Under the pieces are notes generated by a model. That model saw only the letters and a program-made list of their open reading frames with translations. It was not told the origin of the DNA and did no database searches. Positions 15,073 to 23,414 of a DNA stretch of 36,696 nucleotides are shown one piece after another. Within the stretch, counting starts at the first letter, position 1. Each line of letters starts with the position of its first letter. Source of the stretch: Clostridia bacterium (lineage in GTDB: Bacteria; Bacillota; Clostridia; Christensenellales; Aristaeellaceae); assembly GCA_017938795.1 (NCBI GenBank), contig JAGBAV010000042.1, forward strand, positions 1-36,696, read 5' to 3'. The position numbers and the translations under genes were made by a program.

Positions 15073-16170
15073 ATGAAGCTCGGCGTCGTTGGTCTGCCCA
15101 ACGTGGGCAAGTCCACTCTCTTTAATGCGATCACCAAGGCCGGCGCGGAGGCCGCCAACTATCCCTTCTGCACCATCGAGCCCAATACCGGCATCGTCGC
15201 CGTCCCGGACGAGCGGCTTGACAAGCTGGAGGCCATGTACAGCCCGAAGAAGAAGACCCCGGCCGTGATCGAGTTCGTCGACATCGCCGGTCTGGTCAGC
15301 GGCGCGAGCCGCGGCGAGGGCCTTGGCAATAAGTTCCTCTCCCATATCCGCGAGTGCGACGCCATCGTGCACGTCGTGCGCTGCTTCGAGGATCCGGACA
15401 TCATCCGCCATGCGGACAGCGTCGGCCCGCAGCACGACATCGAGACGATCAACCTCGAGCTCATCGCCGCGGACCGCGAGTCCGTCGCCAAGCGCGCTGA
15501 GCGCGCGACCAAGATGCTCAAGACCGGCGATAAGAAATTCGCCGAGGAGAGCGAGATCGGCAACCGCCTGCTCGCGCATCTGGACAGCCTGCAGCCCGCC
15601 CGCACCTGCCCGATGACGGAGAAGGAGCGCGAGATCGTGCGCGACTGGTTCCTGCTGACGACCAAGCCCGTCATCTACGCCTGCAACATCAAGGAGGACG
15701 ACCTTGGCAGGGACGAGAGCGAGCTGGAGGGCGTGGACGAGGTGAAGGCCATCGCCGCGGAGGAGAACGCCAAGGTGCTGGTCATCTCCGCGAAGATCGA
15801 AGAGGACATCGCGCAGATGGACGACGAGGAGAAGACCATGTTCCTGGAGGAGCTGGGCATCGGCAAGAGCGGCCTTGACCGCCTGATCTCCGAGTGCTAC
15901 GACCTGCTGGGCCTCATCTCCTTCCTGACCGCCGGTGCGGACGAGTGCCGTGCGTGGACGATCAAGAAGGGCACCAAGGCGCCGCAGGCAGCCGGCAAGA
16001 TCCACTCCGACTTCGAGCGCGGCTTCATCCGCGCGGAGATTGTCGCCTTTAACGACCTCATGGCCAACGGCACGATGGTCGCCTGCAAGGAGAAGGGCCT
16101 TGTCCGCTCCGAGGGCAAGGAGTACGTCATGCAGGACGGCGACGTCACGCTCTTCCGCTTCAACGTGTAA
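15073..16170 (+). CDS. ychF: Redox-regulated ATPase YchF (Obg family)
   Basis: The 365-residue protein is an Obg-like nucleotidase that prefers ATP over GTP and associates with ribosomes. The start ATG gives MKLGVVGLPNVGKSTLFNAI with the Walker A/G1 motif GLPNVGKS at the N-terminus, and a GGAGGATTATCAT ribosome binding site precedes it. The FVDIAGLVSGASRGEGLGNKFL G3 region follows, with the NIKEDDL segment in the modified G4 position typical of YchF. A C-terminal TGS-like domain (about residues 280-363) contains FLTAGADECRAWTIKKGTKAPQAAGKIHSDFERGFIRAE. The length matches the family's usual 363-365. It has its own promoter and terminator, so it is monocistronic. Confidence 0.97.
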   Translation: MKLGVVGLPNVGKSTLFNAITKAGAEAANYPFCTIEPNTGIVAVPDERLDKLEAMYSPKKKTPAVIEFVDIAGLVSGASRGEGLGNKFLSHIRECDAIVHVVRCFEDPDIIRHADSVGPQHDIETINLELIAADRESVAKRAERATKMLKTGDKKFAEESEIGNRLLAHLDSLQPARTCPMTEKEREIVRDWFLLTTKPVIYACNIKEDDLGRDESELEGVDEVKAIAAEENAKVLVISAKIEEDIAQMDDEEKTMFLEELGIGKSGLDRLISECYDLLGLISFLTAGADECRAWTIKKGTKAPQAAGKIHSDFERGFIRAEIVAFNDLMANGTMVACKEKGLVRSEGKEYVMQDGDVTLFRFNV

Positions 16171-16181
16171 TGTCATCAGGG

Positions 16182-16213
16182 CAGCCCGGCAGGCATCTGC
16201 CGGGCTGTTTTTT
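16182..16213 (+). terminator. Terminator after ychF
   Basis: CAGCCCGGCAG and CTGCCGGGCTG form a perfect 11-bp stem with a GCAT loop, followed by TTTTTT. It is one of the clearest terminators in the window. Confidence 0.93.
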
Positions 16214-16366
16214 GGCTTTGCGGGCGATTGTGCAGGATGCGTACTGCCCGCAGATGCGCCCCAAAAGCATGCGCGGAACGCGCCGTGTCTCCCTGTGAGG
16301 CGGCGGCGCGGGGTATACTCGGCGTATGATGAATCAGCAGTCTGCTGGACTGAAGGAGGAATATGT

Positions 16367-17362
16367 ATGACAGTACACACGGGGCGCAGCCTGAATGCGG
16401 AGCGGCTTGACACCGGGAGGCACAATCTCAAATGCTGGCCGCTCGCCATCGCTTTCCTGCTGCTGTATATCCCGATGTTCCATTATTTCGAGCCCATTGC
16501 CGGGCTGGTGGAATGGATCGTCGACCAGTCGATCGCGCTCGGCAGGAGCATCCCGGGGCATCCGTATGACACGGAGCTATGGACGGTCGGCGACGGCGGC
16601 ATGCTGGGCAGCCTGCTGACCCTTCTGCTGTTCCCGGTTTCGATGATCCTGCAGCTTGCGTGGGATATGCTGCTGGATCTGCCGCATATCGTCTTCTCGC
16701 TGCTGTTCATCCTCGTCATCCCGGCGGCGGTGATTCTGCTTGTGCTGCTGTTTCCTGTGATTCTGGCGATCACCGTGCCGGACTGGAAGCACAAGCCGGA
16801 GAACTGGCGCGTGCTGGAGGCGGGCGTGGAGGGCGAGCGGGCCGCGCTTGGCTGGGCGTCGGGGCTTCCCATGGACGGCCACGTCTTTGCCAATCTCTTC
16901 ATCGAGCATAACGGCAGGCGCAGCGAGACGGACCTGATCACGGTGACGCGCGGCGGCGTCTATGTCATCGAGGTGAAGAACTACAGCGGCGTGGTCAAGG
17001 GCGGGCCAAACAGCGAGAGACTCCGCCGCTACAGGCGCCTGCCGGACGGCAGCCTCGAGGAGAAGGAGGATTGCTACAATCCCATGCGGCAGGTGAAGAC
17101 GCATGTGCATAACCTTGCCGGCTACCTGCGGGAGAACGGCGTGAACGTCTTTGTGACCGGGCGCGTGCTCTTCACCAACCCGGAGATGGAGCTGTCGCTC
17201 GCCTATCCCTGCGCGGAGGCATGCACATGGGATGAGCGGAGCGAACTGGAGCGGGAGCTTGGCGAGGGCAGCGCCCGCACGCGGCTTGACGACGCGCAGA
17301 TTGCGCGCATCGCGCAGCTGCTGGACGAGGCGATCAGCCGCTTTTCCGGCGGGACGGCGTGA
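16367..17362 (+). CDS. Membrane-anchored NERD-domain protein
   Basis: The 331-residue protein has hydrophobic segments at about residues 25-45, 75-100 and 103-135, followed by a cytosolic NERD (nuclease-related) domain from about 150 to 270. The core reads RRSETDLITVTRGGVYVIEV followed by KNYSG, which preserves the D...E-x-K arrangement of the PD-(D/E)xK nuclease fold. The RQVKTHVHNLAGYL helix and the VTGRVLFTNPE strand are also typical. NERD proteins are often found beside DNA-processing genes, but none is present here. AAGGAGG lies about 5 nt before the ATG at 16367; another ATG at 16363 is out of frame. The 150-bp upstream gap contains TATACT (16314-16319) without a convincing -35. Nuclease activity is possible but unproven. 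Confidence 0.85.
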   Translation: MTVHTGRSLNAERLDTGRHNLKCWPLAIAFLLLYIPMFHYFEPIAGLVEWIVDQSIALGRSIPGHPYDTELWTVGDGGMLGSLLTLLLFPVSMILQLAWDMLLDLPHIVFSLLFILVIPAAVILLVLLFPVILAITVPDWKHKPENWRVLEAGVEGERAALGWASGLPMDGHVFANLFIEHNGRRSETDLITVTRGGVYVIEVKNYSGVVKGGPNSERLRRYRRLPDGSLEEKEDCYNPMRQVKTHVHNLAGYLRENGVNVFVTGRVLFTNPEMELSLAYPCAEACTWDERSELERELGEGSARTRLDDAQIARIAQLLDEAISRFSGGTA

Positions 17363-17366
17363 ATCA

Positions 17367-17403
17367 GGGGGGCTGTGCAGAGGCGCACGGCCCCCTTTCT
17401 GTT
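17367..17403 (+). terminator. Terminator after the NERD gene
   Basis: GGGGGC-T-GTGC pairs with GCAC-G-GCCCCC around a 6-nt loop and is followed by TTTCTGTT. It begins only 4 bp after the stop codon and ends just before the next promoter. Confidence 0.85.
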
Positions 17404-17408
17404 GTCCC

Positions 17409-17437
17409 TTGTCTGGCGGGGAGGAGTTGTGTATAAT
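17409..17437 (+). promoter_or_regulatory. Promoter of the following membrane protein gene
   Basis: TTGTCT (17409-17414), a 17-bp spacer and TATAAT (17432-17437) lie immediately after the NERD-gene terminator. The -10 ends 18 bp before the ATG, so the 5' untranslated region must be very short. Confidence 0.75.
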
Positions 17438-17455
17438 GAGGAGGAAAGGGGCGTG

Positions 17456-18772
17456 ATGACAGTGTCGGATCGGAATATGCTGCGGAGGCTGGGCGGCCTG
17501 CGGGGATGGAGGCTGTATGCCGCGCTGACCGTCGCGCTGACAGCTGTTTTCTGCGGCCTGCTCTGGGCTGCGGGCCTTGGCGGCGGCTGGGCGCAGCGGC
17601 ACATCAATGAGCACGCGCTCAGCTCAGTGAAGCAATTCAAGGAGGAGGGCGTCTACCCGCAGCCCTTTCATGATAACGACCGCTCCTCGCAGCTGGATAA
17701 CTGGACGGATTCGCTGATTCTGCAGGCGAGCGTGACGATGAACACGGGCGATGACCCGCTGACCATCTTCTCCAATCCGTACCTGATCCGGGAATACGGG
17801 GATGAGACGCACCACGACCTCATCCTCTCCCTCGAGGAGACCGCGCAGACCGGAGAGACGAACAGAAGCTACAGCTATTACTGGCAGGGCTTCCGCGTGT
17901 TCGTCAGGCCGCTGCTGATCATCATGGATTATCAGGATATCCGCGGGCTGGTGGCGATTGTGTTCATGGCGCTGTTCGCCGCGGCGCTGCTGGCGCTGTA
18001 TCGCCATGCGGGGCTGTGCCTTGCGGCTCCGTTTGCCGTCGCTGTCGCCGCGATGAATGCGCCGGTTGCGATGTCCCAGCTGCAGTATGTGCCGTGCTTC
18101 TTCCTCGCGTTCGCCGCGCTGTGCCTGACGCCGCGCGCCCTGCGCGCCGGCGTGATCGCGCCGTTCTTCTTTGTGCTGGGCGCGTGCACGCAGTATGTGG
18201 ATTTCTATACCTATCCGCTGCTGACGCTGGGCTTCCCGCTGGTGTTCATGCTGGCGCTCCTGCGCGATGAGGGCGCGGGGCGGCGCGCGGCGCTGATGGG
18301 GCGGTGTGTGCTGGCGTGGCTTTCGGCGTATGGGCTTTTCTGGCTGATCCGGCTGCTGCTTGCAGCGCTCTTCATGGATCCGAAGTGGTTCAGCCTCGCG
18401 TTTGATCGCTTCTCCACGTGGACGGGGCTCTCCGGCGAGGCGCAGTATGCCGAGTTCACGCCCGGCAGGGCTGTGCAGCTGGTGATGGATATGACGATGA
18501 GCAAGCGCAATCTGCTGCTCTTCTGCATGGTGCTTGCGCTCTATGCCTGCCGCTTTGCCGTCTGCGCGCTCAGGCGGCAGCTGCGCAGGCCGCCGCTGCT
18601 CATGCTGGTTCCGGCCGTGCTGCCGTTTGTATGGGTCGCCGCCGCCAGCCGGGCGACGGGCAATCACTACTGGTTCCAGTACAGGGCGATGGCGGTGACG
18701 GTCTTTGCCGTCGGCGCGTTCCTCGCGCAGATCACAGGCTCCCCTGCGCCGATGGGCGGGGAGAAGGAATAA
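17456..18772 (+). CDS. Polytopic membrane protein of unknown function
   Basis: The 438-residue protein has one N-terminal transmembrane segment (about residues 20-40), an ~120-residue extracytoplasmic region, and eight or so further membrane segments from about 145 to 425. The pattern YYWQGFRVFVRPLLIIMDYQD before the second membrane segment resembles a group of uncharacterised Clostridia membrane proteins. The overall layout, one TM then a loop then many TMs, resembles GT-C glycosyltransferase-like or DUF6056-like proteins, but no diagnostic acidic loop motif was recognised. The start is 17456; GAGGAAAGGGG lies ~5-15 nt upstream. The gene has its own promoter and terminator. I do not assign a function. 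Confidence 0.72.
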   Translation: MTVSDRNMLRRLGGLRGWRLYAALTVALTAVFCGLLWAAGLGGGWAQRHINEHALSSVKQFKEEGVYPQPFHDNDRSSQLDNWTDSLILQASVTMNTGDDPLTIFSNPYLIREYGDETHHDLILSLEETAQTGETNRSYSYYWQGFRVFVRPLLIIMDYQDIRGLVAIVFMALFAAALLALYRHAGLCLAAPFAVAVAAMNAPVAMSQLQYVPCFFLAFAALCLTPRALRAGVIAPFFFVLGACTQYVDFYTYPLLTLGFPLVFMLALLRDEGAGRRAALMGRCVLAWLSAYGLFWLIRLLLAALFMDPKWFSLAFDRFSTWTGLSGEAQYAEFTPGRAVQLVMDMTMSKRNLLLFCMVLALYACRFAVCALRRQLRRPPLLMLVPAVLPFVWVAAASRATGNHYWFQYRAMAVTVFAVGAFLAQITGSPAPMGGEKE

Positions 18773-18788
18773 CCGATCAATCATACAG

Positions 18789-18824
18789 AGCCGGACGGGC
18801 GGTCAGCCTGCCCGGCCTGTTTCT
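18789..18824 (+). terminator. Terminator after the membrane protein gene
   Basis: CGGGCGG pairs with CC-T-GCCCG (one bulged T) around TCAG, and the product strand continues into CTGTTTCTT. It follows the stop codon by about 17 bp. Confidence 0.65.
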
Positions 18825-18854
18825 TATGGCGATAGCGCAGGCACCCGGAAACGG

Positions 18855-18896
18855 AAAGCGGGAGAAGATGACCATGACGATCATCCTCTCCCGCTT
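18855..18896 (-). terminator. Terminator after the DUF1540 gene
   Basis: On the minus strand AAGCGGGAGA pairs with TCTCCCGCTT, with additional ATGAT/TCAT pairing inside. It is followed by TCCGTTT and lies about 35 nt after the DUF1540 stop codon. Confidence 0.6.
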
Positions 18897-18929
18897 CATC
18901 GGTTTTCTGCCGCGCCTTAATCCGGGCGC

Positions 18930-19082
18930 TTACTTCTTGGCGTAGGAGCCGCACATGCTCTCGTCGCACTTGCCGGAATGGCAGTCGCAGTTCGGCTTGA
19001 CGTCGATGGCCTGCAGCTCGCACAGGTTCTTGGCGCTGTGGTGGCGGCAGGTGGACACGGAGCAATGAATGGTCTGGTTCAT
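18930..19082 (-). CDS. DUF1540-domain small Cys-rich protein
   Basis: This 50-residue ORF starts MNQTIHCSVSTCRHHSAKNL and ends SMCGSYAKK. It has seven Cys (7, 12, 21, 32, 34, 39, 44) and four His. The pattern I-x-C-x-V-x-x-C near the start, a middle Cys followed by I-x-V, and a C-x-C...C end matches DUF1540, a family of short Cys-rich Firmicutes proteins, many of them sporulation-associated or metallothionein-like. GGAGGGAAATGCC precedes the ATG, a good ribosome binding site at about 8 nt. It is transcribed opposite to its neighbours and has its own downstream hairpin. Metal binding is likely from composition; a sporulation role is only possible. Confidence 0.85.
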   Translation of the reverse strand: MNQTIHCSVSTCRHHSAKNLCELQAIDVKPNCDCHSGKCDESMCGSYAKK

Positions 19083-19179
19083 GGCATTTCCCTCCATCAT
19101 CAAGATATGAGCGTTCGCTCGCTGCTAGTCTGTCCGGATTGCGCCGGATTATGCCTGCGTGAAAAAACGCGCGCCTGCA

Positions 19180-19208
19180 TTGCATTGCGCGGCGAGAAAC
19201 GCTATAAT
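19180..19208 (+). promoter_or_regulatory. Promoter of the aldo/keto reductase gene
   Basis: TTGCAT (19180-19185), a 17-bp spacer and TATAAT (19203-19208) lie about 70 bp before the start codon. The [FeFe] hydrogenase gene 53 bp downstream of the reductase may share this transcript. Confidence 0.8.
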
Positions 19209-19276
19209 GAAAGATACGGAATACGGACGCGGCGCGCATGCGCTGCGGTGAGCATAAAGCAAAGGAGAGCGATCTT

Positions 19277-20284
19277 ATGGAATATACGACGCTTGGCAGG
19301 ACGGGGCTGCGCATTTCGCGCATGGGCTTTGGCGGCATCCCGATCCAGAAGGTGGACGCGAAGGCCACCCGCGCGCTGATGGAGCGCATGGCGCAGGAGG
19401 GCGTGAACTATATCGACACCGCGCGCGGCTACACCGTCAGCGAGGCCTATCTGGGCGAGGCGCTCGAGGGGCTGCGCGACCGGTTCGTGCTGGCGACCAA
19501 GTCCATGGCCCGCACGAAGGAGGCCATGGCGGCGGACATTGAGACGAGCCTGAAGAATCTGCGCACGGACCATATCGAGCTGTATCAGATCCACAATCCC
19601 TCTCTCGCGGATCTTGACACCGTGACCGCCCCGGGCGGCGCGCTGGAGGCCCTGATGGAGGCGAAGGCCGCTGGGAAGATCGGCCATATCGGCGTGACGG
19701 CGCACCTTGAGCAGGTCTTTGAGCGCGCGCTCTCGCTTGACTGGGTGGAGACGATCATGTTCCCCTACAACATCGTGGAGACGCAGGGCGAGGCGCTCAT
19801 GCGCCGCTGCACGGAGCAGGGCGTGGGCTTTGTCTGCATGAAGCCGCTGGCCGGCGGCGCGCTGGAGGATGCGGCGCTTGCGCTGCGCTTCATCATGCAG
19901 AACCCGGACGTCTCCGTGGTCATCCCCGGCATGTACGATGTGCGCGAGATCGAGCAGAACCTCGCCGCGGTGAACGACGCCTCCCCGCTTGGCGAGGAGG
20001 AGCTGGCGAAGATCGAGGCTGTCCGCGCGGAGCTGGGCACGCAGTTCTGCCGCCGCTGCAATTACTGCCAGCCCTGCACGGCGGGCGTCAACATCAGCGG
20101 CGTCTTCCTGATGGAGGGCTACCTCAAGCGCTACGGCCTTGGCGACTGGGCGAGGAGCCGCTATGCGACCTTCGCCAAGAAGGCGGGCGACTGCATTGGC
20201 TGCGGCGTGTGCGAGACGCGCTGCCCGTATCAGCTGCCCATCCGCGAGATGCTCGCGCGCTGCGCGAAGGAATTCGGCGCATAA
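19277..20284 (+). CDS. Aldo/keto reductase with C-terminal 4Fe-4S domain
   Basis: The 335-residue protein combines a TIM-barrel aldo/keto reductase (about residues 1-260) with a C-terminal iron-sulfur region. The N-terminus MEYTTLGRTGLRISRMGFGG is typical. The family's Asp and Tyr lie in NYIDTARGYTVSE, the Lys in LATKSM and the His in YQIHNP. C-terminal cysteines occur in CRRCNYCQPC and then CIGCGVCETRCPYQLPI, which matches a ferredoxin-type [4Fe-4S] site. Such fused reductases are common in anaerobes and probably take electrons from ferredoxin or an internal cluster rather than only NADPH. AAAGGAGAG lies about 8 nt before the chosen ATG. The neighbouring hydrogenase gene suggests a shared redox role. 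The substrate is unknown. Confidence 0.93.
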   Translation: MEYTTLGRTGLRISRMGFGGIPIQKVDAKATRALMERMAQEGVNYIDTARGYTVSEAYLGEALEGLRDRFVLATKSMARTKEAMAADIETSLKNLRTDHIELYQIHNPSLADLDTVTAPGGALEALMEAKAAGKIGHIGVTAHLEQVFERALSLDWVETIMFPYNIVETQGEALMRRCTEQGVGFVCMKPLAGGALEDAALALRFIMQNPDVSVVIPGMYDVREIEQNLAAVNDASPLGEEELAKIEAVRAELGTQFCRRCNYCQPCTAGVNISGVFLMEGYLKRYGLGDWARSRYATFAKKAGDCIGCGVCETRCPYQLPIREMLARCAKEFGA

Positions 20285-20337
20285 TACCGGATTTGTTTCG
20301 GGTGACAGAATAGATATGGATACACAGGAGGATACAT

Positions 20338-21810
20338 ATGAGCGGCAACCGCATTGATTTCAAGCACAGCACGCTGGTGGCTGTGGCCAAATATTGCTAT
20401 GAAGGCACGCTGGAGGCGCATAAGGATCAGATCCCGCTGGAGATCATCCCGCACGGCAGCCAGGCGACCTACCGCTGCTGCGTCTACCGCGAGCGCGAGA
20501 TCCTGCGCAACCGCGTGGACTGCGCCTGCGGCAGCGTGACCGCATTTGACGGCAAGCAGACCTACCATCTGGACGAGCCGATTTCCATCATCTACAGCGC
20601 GTGCGAGGGCTGCCCGCTGCAGCGCTATACCGTCACCAGCAACTGCCAGCACTGCATGGCGCAGAAGTGCATGGAGGCCTGCCGCTTTGACGCGATCGTC
20701 ATGACGCATCAGGGCGCGGTCATCAACCCGGAGAAGTGCCGCGAGTGCGGCATGTGCGCGCAGGCCTGCCCGTATAATGCGATCTCCGATGCGCGCCGTC
20801 CCTGCGTGCGCTCCTGCCCGGTGGACGCGATCTCCGTGGATAAGAAGAACCGCCGCGCGTCCATCGACTACAATAAGTGCATCTCCTGCGGCAGCTGCAC
20901 GGTCGCCTGCCCGTTCAGCGCGATCTCCGATATCTCGATGATCACCGATGTCATCGACGACATCCGCGAGGGCAAGGAGGTCTTTGCCTGCTTCGCCCCG
21001 TCCATCGAGGGTCAGTTCGGCGGCGTGACGGTCGGCGAGATGATCCGCGCGCTGACGATGCTGGGCTTCACCGACGCGCTGGAGGTCGCCCTCGGCGCGG
21101 ACGCGACCGCCTACCATGAGGCGCAGGAGGCGAAGGAGGTCGCCCGCGAGGGCGGGCATATGACCACCAGCTGCTGCCCGGCGTTCTACAATCTGGTGAT
21201 GAAGCACTTCCCGCAGCTGAAGGACAAGGTCAGCCATACCGTCTCCCCGATGGTCGCGATGGCGCGCTTTGTCAAGCAGCGTCACCCCGGTGCGAAGGTC
21301 GCCTTCATCGGCCCGTGCATCGCCAAGAAGAGCGAGGTCAAGCGCTACAAGGAGGCGGAGCTCGTCGGCGCGGACTATGTGATCACCTACGAGGAGCTGC
21401 GCGCGATGTTCGAGGCGAAGGGCGTGGACCCGGAGGCCGTCGCCGCCGCGAGCGTGCAGCAGGGCTCCGTCTACGGCAAGAACTTCGCCGTTTCCGGCGG
21501 CGTGGCTGCCGCTGTGCAGCAGGTGCTGGTGGAGGAGCAGTTCGATCTGCCGGTCTCCTGCCTCAAGTGCTCCGGCGCGGCTGAGTGCAAGAAGGCGCTC
21601 GCCATGCTGCGCGCGGGCAGGATCAACGAGACGATCATCGAGGGCATGGCCTGCGAGGGCGGCTGCGTGAACGGCCCGGGCAAGGTGACCGACATGCGCC
21701 ACAGCCTCGGCATGCGCAAGCAGCTGCTCAAGGATGCGGACGACAGGAGCATTCTGGAGAATCTGGAAGCGTCCGGCTTTACCGGCGTGGATATGAAGGA
21801 CGGCCGCTGA
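20338..21810 (+). CDS. Monomeric [FeFe] hydrogenase, group B-like
   Basis: The 490-residue protein has an N-terminal domain with several Cys (YRCCVYRE, DCACGS), and two ferredoxin-like clusters: CRECGMCAQACP, and CISCGSCTVACP plus CVRSCP. The H-cluster domain carries the three hydrogenase signatures: L1 as TSCCPAF (Cys279, Cys280), L2 as GPCIAKKSE (Cys327, with the usual Lys and Glu) and L3 as MACEGGCVNGPG (Cys439, Cys443). All four H-cluster Cys are present. The L1 Ala-Phe, L2 Gly and L3 GP variations match group B monomeric hydrogenases rather than the bifurcating group A enzymes. It could evolve or consume H2, or sense it; group B enzymes are poorly characterised. No maturation genes (hydE, hydF, hydG) are in the window. 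AGGAGG lies 8 nt before the ATG. Confidence 0.93.
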   Translation: MSGNRIDFKHSTLVAVAKYCYEGTLEAHKDQIPLEIIPHGSQATYRCCVYREREILRNRVDCACGSVTAFDGKQTYHLDEPISIIYSACEGCPLQRYTVTSNCQHCMAQKCMEACRFDAIVMTHQGAVINPEKCRECGMCAQACPYNAISDARRPCVRSCPVDAISVDKKNRRASIDYNKCISCGSCTVACPFSAISDISMITDVIDDIREGKEVFACFAPSIEGQFGGVTVGEMIRALTMLGFTDALEVALGADATAYHEAQEAKEVAREGGHMTTSCCPAFYNLVMKHFPQLKDKVSHTVSPMVAMARFVKQRHPGAKVAFIGPCIAKKSEVKRYKEAELVGADYVITYEELRAMFEAKGVDPEAVAAASVQQGSVYGKNFAVSGGVAAAVQQVLVEEQFDLPVSCLKCSGAAECKKALAMLRAGRINETIIEGMACEGGCVNGPGKVTDMRHSLGMRKQLLKDADDRSILENLEASGFTGVDMKDGR

Positions 21811-21867
21811 GCGGCCACCCGCCCCGGCTGGGGCATGATCATGAAATGAAACAGGAGAGGGCAGAGC

Positions 21868-23349
21868 ATGAAGCGACTTCATAAGGCCATTCCCTTGCTG
21901 ATATGGGCGCTTGTGCTGCTGCCCTTTTTCCTCGGTGCGCCCGCCGCGCACCCGGTGAAGGATGATTTCACCTTCTCGCTCTATACGCATCCGACGTGGG
22001 AGGCGACCGGCAGCCTGCTGCATGTGATCAAGGACGCCGTGTCCTATGCCCTGCGCACATGGCGCGACTGGCAGGGGACGTTCACCGGCGTTGTGATCAT
22101 GGCGCTCAACCCGGCGGTCTTCTCCATCGAGCATTACGGCTGGCATGCCGTTATTCTCCTTCTCGGGCATCTGGCGGCGTGGTTTGTGTTCATGCGGCAT
22201 ATGCTCTGCCGGCGCATGGGGCTTGACAAGGGCTTCGCCTCGGCTGCCTATCTGGCGCTGAGCGCGTGCATGCTGGTCTATCTGCCGGATTTTCTGGAGG
22301 GCGTGTACTGGTTCAACGGCGCGTGGTTCTATACGGGCGCGCAGGCCGTGTCGCTGGTCACGCTGGTGCTGTGCGACCGCATGAGCGTGAGCGGCGCGGG
22401 GCGCGGGCGGCTTTGCCTGCATGCGCTTGCCTGCTGCGGGCTGCTCTTCGCGCTGGGCATGGACAACTATATCACCGCGATGATGACCGCCGCGGCGCTG
22501 CTGATGATGGCGCTGCAGCGGGGCTATGCGGCGTATGCCGCCGGAGACGCGCAGGGGGCTGCGGCGCAGCGGCGCGCTGCCGTGCGCACGGCGCTCATGC
22601 TCATCCCCATCGGCGCGGGGCTGCTGCTCTCCGTGCTCGCCCCCGGCAACAGGGTGCGCATGGCGGTGGACGGCGCGCACAGCGGCGGAATCGGCTGGCT
22701 GATGACCGCCGTGGGCCTCACCCTGCGGGACGCGGGGTATTACCTGCTGCGCTTCCTGCTCAGGACGCCGTTGCTGTCCCTCTGCCTGCTGATGACGCCG
22801 GCGCTGTGCAGGCGGCTCGGCGGCGTGCGGCGCGGCCTGCCGCCCGTATGGGCGACGGCGCTTGGCGGGTATCTGATTCTCTGCGCGATGATCATCCCGC
22901 ATATGTATTCCGCCGGCAACGCGGGCTCAGGCCGCGTGATCAATATGTATCACTGCTATGTGTTTTTCGCTGTGCCGTTTGCGCTGGCGATGATCCTCGC
23001 CCGGCTGGGCGGCGGGGTATGCAGGCGGCTTGAGGGGAAGGCGCCGCTCTTTGCTGCGCTGGCGGCGTGCGCGCTGGCGGTCTGCCTCCTCGGCGGGCAG
23101 CATGGGAATTACGCCGAGCTGGTGGGCGATCAGCTGGACGGCTCGCAGCAGGCGTACATCGCGCAGATCAGGAATGAGTTCGCCATGCTGGAGGCCGCGG
23201 GCGAGGGCGACGATGTGGTCGTGCCGCCGTGGTCCGTGTATACCGTCACCGGCAGGCCCACCATCCACGACGACCCGGCGGCGTGGTCCAACGAGGCCAT
23301 CGCGCAGTACTTCGGCGTGGGCAGCGTGCGCACCGGCGCGCCGGAATAA
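21868..23349 (+). CDS. DUF6056-like polytopic membrane protein
   Basis: The 493-residue protein has an N-terminal transmembrane segment, then the conserved-looking HPVKDDFTFSLYTHPTWEAT loop, and about ten further membrane segments to residue ~420. A short extracytoplasmic C-terminal domain follows (VPPWSVYTVTGRPTIHDDPA). The KDDF motif right after the first membrane segment and the following aromatic/Trp-rich loop (YALRTWRDWQGTFTG) match DUF6056, a family with GT-C-like glycosyltransferase topology in which the acidic pair is thought to lie at the active site. The role is probably transfer of a sugar to a surface polymer or lipid, but this is inference. GGAGAGGG lies about 7 nt before the ATG. 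It begins 57 bp after the hydrogenase gene with no clear terminator between. Confidence 0.78.
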   Translation: MKRLHKAIPLLIWALVLLPFFLGAPAAHPVKDDFTFSLYTHPTWEATGSLLHVIKDAVSYALRTWRDWQGTFTGVVIMALNPAVFSIEHYGWHAVILLLGHLAAWFVFMRHMLCRRMGLDKGFASAAYLALSACMLVYLPDFLEGVYWFNGAWFYTGAQAVSLVTLVLCDRMSVSGAGRGRLCLHALACCGLLFALGMDNYITAMMTAAALLMMALQRGYAAYAAGDAQGAAAQRRAAVRTALMLIPIGAGLLLSVLAPGNRVRMAVDGAHSGGIGWLMTAVGLTLRDAGYYLLRFLLRTPLLSLCLLMTPALCRRLGGVRRGLPPVWATALGGYLILCAMIIPHMYSAGNAGSGRVINMYHCYVFFAVPFALAMILARLGGGVCRRLEGKAPLFAALAACALAVCLLGGQHGNYAELVGDQLDGSQQAYIAQIRNEFAMLEAAGEGDDVVVPPWSVYTVTGRPTIHDDPAAWSNEAIAQYFGVGSVRTGAPE

Positions 23350-23364
23350 ACAGACGTATATCGC

Positions 23365-23388
23365 GGGGCAGCGTGAATTCGCTGCCCC
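23365..23388. repeat. Intergenic hairpin without U-run
   Basis: GGGGCAGCG and CGCTGCCCC form a perfect 9-bp stem with loop TGAATT. No T-run follows in either direction, so termination would be weak or Rho-dependent. Confidence 0.45.
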
Positions 23389-23414
23389 TGCGCATTCAGA
23401 GGGGAGTGGGGCGT

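Noticed and set aside
20230-22902. 890-codon open frame on the minus strand
   Set aside because: It lies opposite the reductase, hydrogenase and DUF6056-like genes, all of which carry clear family motifs; its composition is typical of an antisense shadow.
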